Shown one piece after another: positions 9,787-18,184 of a stretch of DNA of 64,000 nucleotides (position 1 is its first letter; each line of letters opens with the position of its first letter). A program made the translations under genes and the position numbers. The stretch lies in contig JAFRXO010000051.1 in NCBI GenBank assembly GCA_017443465.1, positions 44,815 to 108,814 of the forward strand. Direction: 5' to 3'. The notes under the pieces are model-generated. The model was not told where the DNA came from. It saw nothing but the letters and a program-made list of their open reading frames with translations, and did not search any database. This DNA is from Bacteroidales bacterium (lineage in GTDB: Bacteria > Bacteroidota > Bacteroidia > Bacteroidales > UBA932).

Positions 9787-9804
9787 TTGCCAGAAGAATA
9801 ATTG
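9775..9804 (+). repeat. Perfect tandem duplication of 15 bp across a stop codon
   Basis: The 15-mer CCAGAAGAATAATTG occurs twice head to tail (9775-9789, 9790-9804). The first copy encodes the last residues PEE and the stop of the GH5-VOC gene. Since 15 is a multiple of three, the second copy repeats PEE-stop in the same frame before the next gene at 9809. It looks like a recent slippage duplication. Confidence 0.9.
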
Positions 9805-9808
9805 AAGG

Positions 9809-10987
9809 ATGGGAAAGAAACTGAAAGCTGGTTTCGTGGGGGCAGGTTTCGCTTCCAGGTTCCACTATGATGCTCTCTGCCGGGTCTTCAGCGCCGAAGT
9901 AGAGGCTGCTGGAGTGTACTCCAGGGGAAGGGAGAAAGCGGAAGCATTTGCTGCTGAGCGCTCCATGAAAGTATTCGGTTCACTTGAAGAGCTGATAGAT
10001 GCATGCGATGTAGTGCATGCCTGCGTCCCTCCGGCTTTCCATGAACAGGTTGTTGTGGAAGCCCTCCGAAGGGACAGGGACGTTATAGTGGAGAAACCTT
10101 TCACCGGATACTTCGGACAGGGCGTCGAAGATTTCAACGGAGACACTTTCGACCGCAGGAAAGGCCTTGAAGAGGCTCTCGGAAGCGTCAGGAGGATGCT
10201 GGAAGCCGAGGCCGCCAGCAAGGGAAGGATAATGTACGCCGAGAACTGGGTCTATGCGCCTCCCGTACAGAAGGAAAAGGAAGTCATAGAAAAAAGCGGC
10301 TGCCAGATCCTCTGGATGCACGGAGAACAGTCACACTCAGGCTCTCACTCCCCTTCCTATGGCATATGGCATCTATCCGGAGGAGGCTCCCTGATTGGTA
10401 AAGGCTGCCATCCCCTCACAGCCATGCTCTACCTCAAGCAGGCTGAGGGAATCGCCAGGAATGGCTCCCCTATCCGTCCGGTGTCAGTTTCTGCCCGGGT
10501 TCATGCGATAACCAGGATGCCCTCGTTCCAGAACAAAGGATTCATAAGGGCCACATATGAAGACATCGAGGACTTCGCGATAGTACATATAGTGTTTGAA
10601 GACGGGACGATTGCCGATGTCTTCGCTAACGAGCTCAGCTTAGGAGGCACCAACAACACCCTCACCGTCAACGCCGACAACCACAGGACCATATGCAACA
10701 TGAGCCATAACGACACGATGGAAACCTACACTCCGTCGGCCGCTTTCTTCAAGGACATATATGTCGTGGAAAAGACTGAGACAAAGGAGGGATGGAGCAA
10801 GATGGCTCCAGAAGAAGGCTGGTTCCTGGGATACCAGCATGAGCTCAACGCTTTCTACAAGGCTGCAGTGACCGGCGGCCCTGTCGACAGCAACAGCACA
10901 CTCGCCGCAGACACCATATCCGCAATCTACACTGCATATGTCTCCGCCGCCGAGGGAGGACGCGAAATAGAATTGAAAAGACTCTAG
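9809..10987 (+). CDS. Gfo/Idh/MocA family dehydrogenase
   Basis: This is a 392-residue NAD(P)-dependent dehydrogenase without a signal peptide. It has the Rossmann motif AGFVGAGFASRFHYDAL, the EKP motif in VEKPFTG, and a possible active-site segment GKGCHPLTAML in the C-terminal domain. It is larger than the paralogue at 3952-4998 and differs strongly from it, so the two probably act on different substrates. It starts 22 bp after the GH5-VOC gene and ends 3 bp before the next lipoprotein gene, inside the same operon. The family oxidises or reduces sugar hydroxyls; 3-keto-sugar chemistry fits the DUF1080 neighbour but is not shown. Confidence 0.85.
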   Translation: MGKKLKAGFVGAGFASRFHYDALCRVFSAEVEAAGVYSRGREKAEAFAAERSMKVFGSLEELIDACDVVHACVPPAFHEQVVVEALRRDRDVIVEKPFTGYFGQGVEDFNGDTFDRRKGLEEALGSVRRMLEAEAASKGRIMYAENWVYAPPVQKEKEVIEKSGCQILWMHGEQSHSGSHSPSYGIWHLSGGGSLIGKGCHPLTAMLYLKQAEGIARNGSPIRPVSVSARVHAITRMPSFQNKGFIRATYEDIEDFAIVHIVFEDGTIADVFANELSLGGTNNTLTVNADNHRTICNMSHNDTMETYTPSAAFFKDIYVVEKTETKEGWSKMAPEEGWFLGYQHELNAFYKAAVTGGPVDSNSTLAADTISAIYTAYVSAAEGGREIELKRL

Positions 10988-10990
10988 CAT

Positions 10991-13462
10991 ATGCGCATAC
11001 ACATTTCCGCACTTCTGATCACATCAATCCTGGCCATGGTTTCATGCGGCCAGAAAGTTCCATCCGCCGTTGATGAGACAGGTTACAAGTGCTACAGCGG
11101 CATCTATCCCCACCTGGCATATTACAATTCCCAGGGCGAATGCGGAACCGGAGCCGTAGTGCCGTGGCAGGGAGACCTCTGGGTAGTCACCTATTCTCCT
11201 CACGAGCCGTACGGATCTGATGACAAGCTGTACCAGATTACTCCCGGCCTCGAGGAAATAATCAGGCCGGAGAGCATCGGAGGGACCCATGCCGACAGGA
11301 TGATCCATCGCGAAACCGACCAGCTTTTCATTGGGCCATATGCAATCGACTCCGAAAAGAATGTACGGGTCATCCCGCTTGACAAGTACCCCGGGAGGTA
11401 CACTGGCGTAGCCCGTCACTTGACCGATCCCTCTGGCAGGGTCCTTATAGCCACTATGGAATCCGGCTTCTATGATGTGGACGCCCGCACCCTGGAAGCA
11501 ACTGAACTGTACGAGGATGGCAACAAAAGGCGTAAGGAGGGCTTCACCGGAGACCTCGTCACCATGTTCCCCGGCTACCATGGCAAGGGCTTCTATTCCG
11601 GCCAGGGCGTCGCCGTCTTTTCCAACAACGGAGAAGAGGGAGAACTGGCCCAGATCCAGTTCGACATTCCCTCCGGATCACTCGTAGAATGGGACTGGAA
11701 GGACTGGAAGCTAGTCCGCAGGAACCAGTTCACCGAAGTGACAGGTCCGGGAGGCATATACGGCAATGACAATCCAGCCACTGACCCGATCTGGTCGCTG
11801 GGCTGGGACCACCGTTCGGTCATCCTTGCCGTCCGCGAGCCCGACAAGGGATGGAGCTATTACCGCCTGCCCAAGGCCAGCCACGCATATGACGGGGCAC
11901 ACGGATGGAACACGGAATGGCCGCGTATCCGGAATGTAGCGCCACAGGGGGCTGAACCGGAGTACCTTATGACAATGCATGGGATGTTCTGGCATTTCCC
12001 CGGCACCTTCTCGACCGCCAATTCAGCCGGCATAAAGCCGCGCGGTGCCTACCTGAAGGTCATCGCAGACTTCGCCGAGTGGAACGGACGCCTGGTTTTC
12101 GGCTGCGACGATTCTGCGAAGAGCGAGTTCCTCAACAAGCGCAAGCAGAAAGGCCGCATCGGCGGTCCTGGCCAGTCCAACTCTAACATATGGTTCACTT
12201 CATATGACAAGCCCGACCACGTAGGCCCCACTACTGCAGGAGGTTCCCTGTGGCTCAAGGACGACGTGAAGGCCGGCGTCCCTTCAGACCCGTTCCTTTT
12301 CAATGGGTGGGACAACAGATGCGCCTGGATAGCCAACCGAAGTTCAGTTCCGGCTGTTATCACCTTCGAAGCAGATAAAAACGGGAACGGAGAATGGACT
12401 GAGCTCAAGAAGGTGGAAGTTGGCGCTTCCTCTTCCCTATTCGTGCCTTTCGAATCCACTGATGATGCCATTTGGGTTAGGGCCGTCAGCAACTCGGACA
12501 TTAATGCTGACCTGACTTTCGTACTGGCCCAGAAAGAAACCAGGACAAATGTTCCTGACCCGATCTTCGCCGGGCTGACTTCAATCAAGCGGGATGCTGA
12601 TTCCGAAGGATATCTTTACGGCCTTCCGGACCAGCGCAGGGCGCTCGGGGTGCTGGCTGAAACCGATGACGGGGAAAAATACTACGAGCTTGACGCCAAC
12701 ATGGATTTCATGGCAAAGGATGATCCTCAGACAGCTGAATACATCAAGGACAAATTCGAGATTCCGACGGAAGTAGTTGACATAGACGATGGATCAATCC
12801 TGATAGTCGACGCGAAGAAACGCCACTGGAGACTGCCCCTGGGCAATGACCGCTACAATGAAAAGACAGAGAACGGAGAGCTCAGGATCTGCCGCGAAGT
12901 TGCTACTGAGCGCGACCTGCTTTCCCTTGCCGGTACTTTCTACGAGCTTCCTGCAGAGAATGCAGACGGATATGCCAAGGTCCGCCCTGTGGCTTCCCAT
13001 AAGTTTGCAGTACATGATTACGCTTCCTACCGGGGAATGCTCATGATGACCGGAATCGACCATGAGGAGGCGAAAGGGAATCCGCACGTAATCTTCTCAG
13101 ATGACAATAAAGCCGCAGTCTGGGCCGGAGTCATAGACGACCTCTGGAAGCTTGGAAAACCGACAGGTCATGGCGGCCCGTGGGTAGAGAAAAAAGTCAA
13201 GGCCGGTGAATTGTCCGACCCGTTCCTTATCGGATTTTACGACAAGCGGGAGATGTACCTTTCACACCGCTCGTCCGGTGAAGTCACCTTCACTGTCGAG
13301 GTAGATCCTACCGGTGACGGACAATGGTTCCATTATGACGATTTCACAGTCAAGCCCGGGGATACTGTAGAGCATCGCTTCCCTGACGCTTTCCAGGCCC
13401 TCTGGATCAGGTTCAAGACAGACTTCGACACCAAGGCCACCGCATTGTTCGAGTACAGGTAA
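10991..13462 (+). CDS. Large lipoprotein of unknown function with a duplicated C-terminal module
   Basis: I do not recognise a named family for this 823-residue protein. It has a lipoprotein signal (LAMVSC), an N-terminal half rich in short beta-strands (residues ~25-350, propeller-like) and two related modules. Module A (~358-517) holds NGRLVFGCDD, LWLKDDVKAGVPSDPFLFNG and DDAIWVRAVS; module B (~674-823) holds RGMLMMTGID, WVEKKVKAGELSDPFLIGF and FQALWIRFKT. Each ends in a jelly-roll-like segment (FEADKNGNGEW versus VEVDPTGDGQW). It begins 3 bp after the dehydrogenase stop. Binding or cleavage of a plant glycan at the cell surface is the best guess, from context only. Confidence 0.75.
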   Translation: MRIHISALLITSILAMVSCGQKVPSAVDETGYKCYSGIYPHLAYYNSQGECGTGAVVPWQGDLWVVTYSPHEPYGSDDKLYQITPGLEEIIRPESIGGTHADRMIHRETDQLFIGPYAIDSEKNVRVIPLDKYPGRYTGVARHLTDPSGRVLIATMESGFYDVDARTLEATELYEDGNKRRKEGFTGDLVTMFPGYHGKGFYSGQGVAVFSNNGEEGELAQIQFDIPSGSLVEWDWKDWKLVRRNQFTEVTGPGGIYGNDNPATDPIWSLGWDHRSVILAVREPDKGWSYYRLPKASHAYDGAHGWNTEWPRIRNVAPQGAEPEYLMTMHGMFWHFPGTFSTANSAGIKPRGAYLKVIADFAEWNGRLVFGCDDSAKSEFLNKRKQKGRIGGPGQSNSNIWFTSYDKPDHVGPTTAGGSLWLKDDVKAGVPSDPFLFNGWDNRCAWIANRSSVPAVITFEADKNGNGEWTELKKVEVGASSSLFVPFESTDDAIWVRAVSNSDINADLTFVLAQKETRTNVPDPIFAGLTSIKRDADSEGYLYGLPDQRRALGVLAETDDGEKYYELDANMDFMAKDDPQTAEYIKDKFEIPTEVVDIDDGSILIVDAKKRHWRLPLGNDRYNEKTENGELRICREVATERDLLSLAGTFYELPAENADGYAKVRPVASHKFAVHDYASYRGMLMMTGIDHEEAKGNPHVIFSDDNKAAVWAGVIDDLWKLGKPTGHGGPWVEKKVKAGELSDPFLIGFYDKREMYLSHRSSGEVTFTVEVDPTGDGQWFHYDDFTVKPGDTVEHRFPDAFQALWIRFKTDFDTKATALFEYR

Positions 13463-13488
13463 ACACTGAATAACAATTATTTCCAAAT

Positions 13489-15375
13489 ATGAAGAAAATC
13501 ATTTTCTCGCTTATATCCATCTTGCTTGCACTGCCAACGTTCGCAGGCGGGATATTCATTGAGGCAGAGAGTTTCAGCCAGAAGGGAGGCTGGTGCGTGG
13601 ACCAGCAGTTCATGGACCTGATGGGGTCCCCCTACCTGATTGCCCACGGGATGGGAGTGCCGGTGGAGGATGCCGTGACAAGCATCGACATCCCTTCAGA
13701 TGGAGTCTATCATATCTATGTCAGGACATTCAACTGGACCTCCCCGTGGACATCGGCCGAAGGCCCGGGGGCATTCAAGGTTAAGGTCCAGGGCAAAGCT
13801 CTAAAGCCCGTTCTCGGAACGACAGGAGACAGATGGATGTGGCAATATGCCGGAAACGTCAAGCTGAAAGCAGGAAAGGCGACTTTAGCGCTGTCCGACC
13901 TGAAAGGATTCGACGGACGCTGCGATGCCATATGGCTGACTACCGACCAGGGCAGCGTGCCACCGGAAGAGATTTCCGCACTGGAGGCTTTCCGCCGCAG
14001 CACCGGAGCACTTCCCGCCGAACCGTCTGACGGAGGGACATATGACCTTGTGGTGGTCGGCGGAGGCATCGCCGGAATGTGCGCAGCAGTTTCAGCCGCA
14101 CGCCTTGGATGCAAGGTCGCCCTGGTGAATGACAGGCCCATCCCTGGAGGGAACAACTCCAGCGAGATACGCGTCCACCTGGGTGGACATATCGAGATGG
14201 AACCCTACCCGCAACTGGGCAAGATGATCAGGGAATTCGGACATTCAACCTTTGGGAATGCGCAGCCTGCAGACAAATACGAAGATGAGAAGAAGATAGC
14301 ATTCATCGAGGGACAGGAAGGTCTGACCTACTTCCCTTCATATCGTGCGATGAAGGTGGAAATGTCTGACAACAAAACAATTGAAGCTGTAATCATAAGG
14401 AACATCGAATCCGGGAAGGAACTCCGCCTGAAAGCCCCTCTTTGGAGTGACTGCACCGGAGACGGCAACCTGGGATTCATGGCCGGAGCAGACTGGCGGA
14501 TGGGCCGCGAAGGCAGGGATGAATTCGGAGAGCCCCTCGCTCCCGAGAAAGGAGACAAGTTGACCATGGGCGCATCGGTCCAGTGGTATTCAGTGGAGGC
14601 TGAAGGAAAGAATCCATTCCCGGAATTCTCATACGGAGTGGAATTCAATGAGGAGAACTGCCAGAAGGTCAAGATGGGCGAATGGACATGGGAGACCGGA
14701 ATGAACTTCGACCAGATAAAGGATTTCGAACGGATCCGTGACTATGGCCTCCTCGTGGTCTATTCCAACTGGAGTTTCCTCAAGAACCATTTCTCCGGAA
14801 AGGCTGACTACGCCGGGCGCAAACTCGGCTGGGTAGCATATGTCTCCGGAAAGAGGGAGTCGCGCAGGCTCATGGGAGACTACATCCTCAAGCAGGACGA
14901 CGTGGACAAGCAGGTTTTCCATGAAGATGCGTCATTCACCACATCGTGGCATTTCGACCTCCATTTCCCGGACCCGCAGAACTCGAAATACTTCCCCGGA
15001 AACGAGTTCAAGGCCGAGACGAAGACCAACCTGATCTATCCATATGCGGTGCCGTACAGGTGCCTATACTCACGTAACATCGACAACCTGTTCATGGCGG
15101 GAAGGAACATCAGCGTAACCCATGTAACCCTTGGTTCGACCCGCCTGATGCGCACCACCGGAATGATGGGAGAAGTCGTGGGCATGGCCGCTAGCATATG
15201 CACTGAAAACGGAGTCAAGCCGCGTGACGTGTACCAGCATTACCTTCCGCAGCTGCGTGAACTCATGAAAAAAGGTACTGCCCGCACCGACATCGAACTC
15301 CCTGACAACCAGCATTTCAATGAAGGCGGCTACCTGGACAAGCCAAAAGACATCATCTTCGACAAGACCAAATAA
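13489..15375 (+). CDS. Secreted FAD-dependent oxidoreductase with N-terminal jelly-roll-like domain
   Basis: The 628-residue protein carries a signal peptide (IFSLISILLALPTFAGG). Residues ~20-165 resemble a carbohydrate-binding or Golvesin-like beta-domain (IFIEAESFSQKGGW, VYHIYVRTFNW). From residue ~184 it shows the FAD-binding fold of PF12831: YDLVVVGGGIAGMCAAVSAA, then NDRPIPGGNNSSEIR and WSDCTGDGNLGFMAGADWRMG. The C-terminal half has YRCLYSRNIDNLFMAGRNIS, typical of the family. These proteins are common in Bacteroidota glycan loci and their reactions are largely unknown. Export through Sec of a flavoprotein is notable because no twin-arginine motif is visible. Confidence 0.82.
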   Translation: MKKIIFSLISILLALPTFAGGIFIEAESFSQKGGWCVDQQFMDLMGSPYLIAHGMGVPVEDAVTSIDIPSDGVYHIYVRTFNWTSPWTSAEGPGAFKVKVQGKALKPVLGTTGDRWMWQYAGNVKLKAGKATLALSDLKGFDGRCDAIWLTTDQGSVPPEEISALEAFRRSTGALPAEPSDGGTYDLVVVGGGIAGMCAAVSAARLGCKVALVNDRPIPGGNNSSEIRVHLGGHIEMEPYPQLGKMIREFGHSTFGNAQPADKYEDEKKIAFIEGQEGLTYFPSYRAMKVEMSDNKTIEAVIIRNIESGKELRLKAPLWSDCTGDGNLGFMAGADWRMGREGRDEFGEPLAPEKGDKLTMGASVQWYSVEAEGKNPFPEFSYGVEFNEENCQKVKMGEWTWETGMNFDQIKDFERIRDYGLLVVYSNWSFLKNHFSGKADYAGRKLGWVAYVSGKRESRRLMGDYILKQDDVDKQVFHEDASFTTSWHFDLHFPDPQNSKYFPGNEFKAETKTNLIYPYAVPYRCLYSRNIDNLFMAGRNISVTHVTLGSTRLMRTTGMMGEVVGMAASICTENGVKPRDVYQHYLPQLRELMKKGTARTDIELPDNQHFNEGGYLDKPKDIIFDKTK

Positions 15376-15387
15376 CACATTAACCAT

Positions 15388-17304
15388 ATGAAACATTTCT
15401 TCACAATTGCAGTTGTCGCTGCTGCAGGGCTCCTGTCACTGTCCTGCGCGAAGTCTGACTTTACCGTAAGCGAGAACCAGCCATATGCGTTCAGGGGCGA
15501 TTACCGGAACTTCATGCTTACCGGTGAGTTCTGCGCCGATTCCGGAGCCGTAGCTACGATTGCTTTCCACGACGACGGGACCGGAAGCGGCTACAAAGTC
15601 CTCCTCCACGGAGGTCCCATCGACGGCACGATAAAGAGCGGCTCCCTGCTTCACGTAAGGAACCTCTACCGCGCCCTCGAAAACGAGGCCGAGTGGGCAC
15701 CTCTGGAGATAGCCGTAAGGGGAAAGAACATCTCCGTGAAAGTCAATGGGCAGGATGTGGTCTGCTACACGGAACCGGACCAGCCCTGGAGACTTCCCCA
15801 GTATGCCAAGATGCTTCTCGGACACGGTTCAGTGAGCATTTCCGCAGAGAAAGGGAATGTCAGTTTCCGAGGCATGAAGCTCACGAAACTCGCTCCGGAT
15901 GCAGTCAATCCTTGCGACACGCTTCCTCCGCTCGACGAGAATGCCGACAAAGCCATACGCCTGCAGCAGAATGACTTCCCTGTCATTGACTGGCATGTAC
16001 ACCTCAAGGGCGGCCTCACTGCCGAGATGGCCCATGCGATGTCGATGAACTATGGCATCAACTATGGAGTGGCACCCAATGCCGGTGCAGGCGGAGTCGG
16101 AAGGATGCTGGCAAACGACGAAGAAGTCTATGCATATTACAATGAAGTCAAGGACCTTCCATTCCTCCGCGGTGTGCAGGGCGAAGGCCGCAAATGGACA
16201 GCCGACTTCTCCCCCGAAGCGCTCGGGACCTTCGATTACCTGTTCACGGATGCGATGACCATCGTAGACAACAAAGGAAGGCTCAGCCGCATCTACCGTC
16301 CTGAAGAGGTCCATATGGAAGGCATGACAGACCAGAAATACATGGATATGCTGGTGGACCAGACAGTCAAGATCCTCACCAACGAGCCTGCCGACATATT
16401 CGCCAACGCTTTCTTCCTCCCCGCATCCCTTCAGCCGAAATTTGACGAGATGTGGACACCGGCGAGGGTTGGGAAGGTACTGGATGTGCTTCAGGATAAA
16501 GGCATAGCCCTGGAGATCAGCGCACGCTACGACATTCCGAACGAGCAGATCGTCAGGGAAGCCAAGAGCCGCGGCATCAAGTTCACATTCGGCACCAACA
16601 ACGCTGATGCTGATTTCGGAAGACTTGAATACAGCATCGACATGGCCCAGAAATGCGGTCTGACTGTTGCAGACATGTGGTTCCCGACTATGAGCACACG
16701 AGCCTCCCGGCCTACTGTCATATATAACAGCTTCGGGGATTCCGGGAAAACAGTTCTCTTCAACGGGAAAGACCTGACGGGCTGGGTCGCAGTAACGGCC
16801 TCAGAGAGCGAGGAGCCGGTGTTCAAGGTCGAAGACGGATGCATTATGGTGTCCGGCAAGCCTAACGGTTATCTCAGGACAGTACGCCAGTACGGAGACT
16901 ACACCCTCCATGTGGAATGGCGCTGGGTCGGCAAAGGTACGAACAGCGGTATCTTCCAGAGGGTACAGGCTGAAGACAAGGTCTGGCCTTGCGCATATGA
17001 ATGCCAGCTCCATGCCGGTGACGCCGGTGACGTGGTGTCCCTGGGCGGAGCCCGCATCGCGGAAATCCCTTATGATCCGACGGTCAAGTTCCCGAAGAAG
17101 GTCAGGAACCACCACGGCGCAGCAATCGAGCTTCCCGAAGGAGAGTGGAACAGGGCTGAAATCATATGCAAGGGCAACAAGATGATGATCTACATCAACG
17201 GAAGCTATGAGAACCTGGTAACCACCGAGGCCACCTCCGGCTACATCGCCCTCCAGAGCGAAGGCGGTCCGCTCGCTTTCCGCAACGTGTACATAGAGCA
17301 GTAG
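15388..17304 (+). CDS. DUF1080-PHP-DUF1080 lipoprotein (3-keto-glycoside-type hydrolase)
   Basis: The protein has 638 residues and a lipoprotein signal (LLSLSC). Residues ~25-170 form a DUF1080-like jelly roll. Residues ~197-450 form a PHP-like metal-dependent hydrolase, with DWHVHLKGG, GVQGEG, LFTDAMTI and FTFGTNNADADFGRLEYS. Residues ~453-638 form a full DUF1080 (PF06439) domain beginning VLFNGKDLTGW and holding GTNSGIFQR and YECQLHAGDA. PF06439 proteins are linked to cleavage of 3-keto-glycosides made by dehydrogenases. With two Gfo/Idh/MocA dehydrogenases and VOC domains close by, an oxidise-then-cleave route is plausible. The PHP part may act on a released product; its substrate is unknown. 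Confidence 0.8.
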   Translation: MKHFFTIAVVAAAGLLSLSCAKSDFTVSENQPYAFRGDYRNFMLTGEFCADSGAVATIAFHDDGTGSGYKVLLHGGPIDGTIKSGSLLHVRNLYRALENEAEWAPLEIAVRGKNISVKVNGQDVVCYTEPDQPWRLPQYAKMLLGHGSVSISAEKGNVSFRGMKLTKLAPDAVNPCDTLPPLDENADKAIRLQQNDFPVIDWHVHLKGGLTAEMAHAMSMNYGINYGVAPNAGAGGVGRMLANDEEVYAYYNEVKDLPFLRGVQGEGRKWTADFSPEALGTFDYLFTDAMTIVDNKGRLSRIYRPEEVHMEGMTDQKYMDMLVDQTVKILTNEPADIFANAFFLPASLQPKFDEMWTPARVGKVLDVLQDKGIALEISARYDIPNEQIVREAKSRGIKFTFGTNNADADFGRLEYSIDMAQKCGLTVADMWFPTMSTRASRPTVIYNSFGDSGKTVLFNGKDLTGWVAVTASESEEPVFKVEDGCIMVSGKPNGYLRTVRQYGDYTLHVEWRWVGKGTNSGIFQRVQAEDKVWPCAYECQLHAGDAGDVVSLGGARIAEIPYDPTVKFPKKVRNHHGAAIELPEGEWNRAEIICKGNKMMIYINGSYENLVTTEATSGYIALQSEGGPLAFRNVYIEQ

Positions 17305-17310
17305 AACTTC

Positions 17311-18138
17311 ATGATTTTCAAGCGCTTAATCAGCACGACACTTTCCGGCGTCTGCGCAGTATTGCTTTGCGGTACGGTCTCCGGCCAGGCCATCGTCCAT
17401 GACAATGGCAGCTACAGGGCAGTGCAGACATTCCCCTGCCCGTATGCCAACCAGGGTGTTGCAGTGGATGATGAATGCTTCTACGGAATCAGCAATGCCC
17501 GGATAACGAAGTACTCCAAAAACGGAGATTCCCTTGCGACCTGGAAAGAAACCGACCCGGAACTGATCAAGCATTTCGACGGAGGCATAATAGTGGACGG
17601 CCTGCTGTACTGCTCACATTCCAATTATCCTGAGGTCCCTATGGCCAGTTCCATAGAGGTCTTCGACCCGGTCAGGATGGAACACGTAAAGACAATCAGT
17701 CTCGGGATTGAATACGGATCCTGCACCTGGGTGGTTCCGGGTGACGGATGCTGGTACGTATGTTTCGCCCATTATGACAAGAACGGCGAAAAGGCCGGAG
17801 GTGAAGTGATCCGCGACGCGTCATGGACCCAGATCGTTCAGTATGACGAACAATGGCACAGGCTCCAGGGATGGATACTTCCTAAAAAACTCATTGAAGA
17901 AATGCGGCCTATGAGTCTTTCAGGTGGCCTTTTCATTAATGGAAAGTTCTACTGTACAGGCCATGACGCTCAGAAACTGTACATCCTCGAATTCCCGCCT
18001 TACGGAATGCATCTACGCTGGACCGGGACCATTGACATCCCCTTCAATGGCCAGGGTATTGCACTGGACAGTGAGGGGTACCTCTGGGGAATCGACCGCA
18101 AGGAAAAACTGGTAATAAAAGCCGCATGCACAAAATAA
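17311..18138 (+). CDS. Secreted beta-propeller-like protein of unknown function
   Basis: This 275-residue protein has a signal peptide (LISTTLSGVCAVLLCGTVSG) and repeated short strands such as NQGVAVDDECFYGISNARIT, GIIVDGLLYCSHSNYP and GQGIALDSEGYLWGIDR. That pattern suggests a beta-propeller similar to those in exported NHL or LVIVD proteins. No catalytic motif is clear. It begins 6 bp after the DUF1080 gene and is therefore in the same operon. It could bind substrate or be a lyase-like enzyme; the sequence does not decide. Confidence 0.65.
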   Translation: MIFKRLISTTLSGVCAVLLCGTVSGQAIVHDNGSYRAVQTFPCPYANQGVAVDDECFYGISNARITKYSKNGDSLATWKETDPELIKHFDGGIIVDGLLYCSHSNYPEVPMASSIEVFDPVRMEHVKTISLGIEYGSCTWVVPGDGCWYVCFAHYDKNGEKAGGEVIRDASWTQIVQYDEQWHRLQGWILPKKLIEEMRPMSLSGGLFINGKFYCTGHDAQKLYILEFPPYGMHLRWTGTIDIPFNGQGIALDSEGYLWGIDRKEKLVIKAACTK

Positions 18139-18184
18139 TTTATTTACTGATGAATCATATATTTACGACAACATAACAACACAT

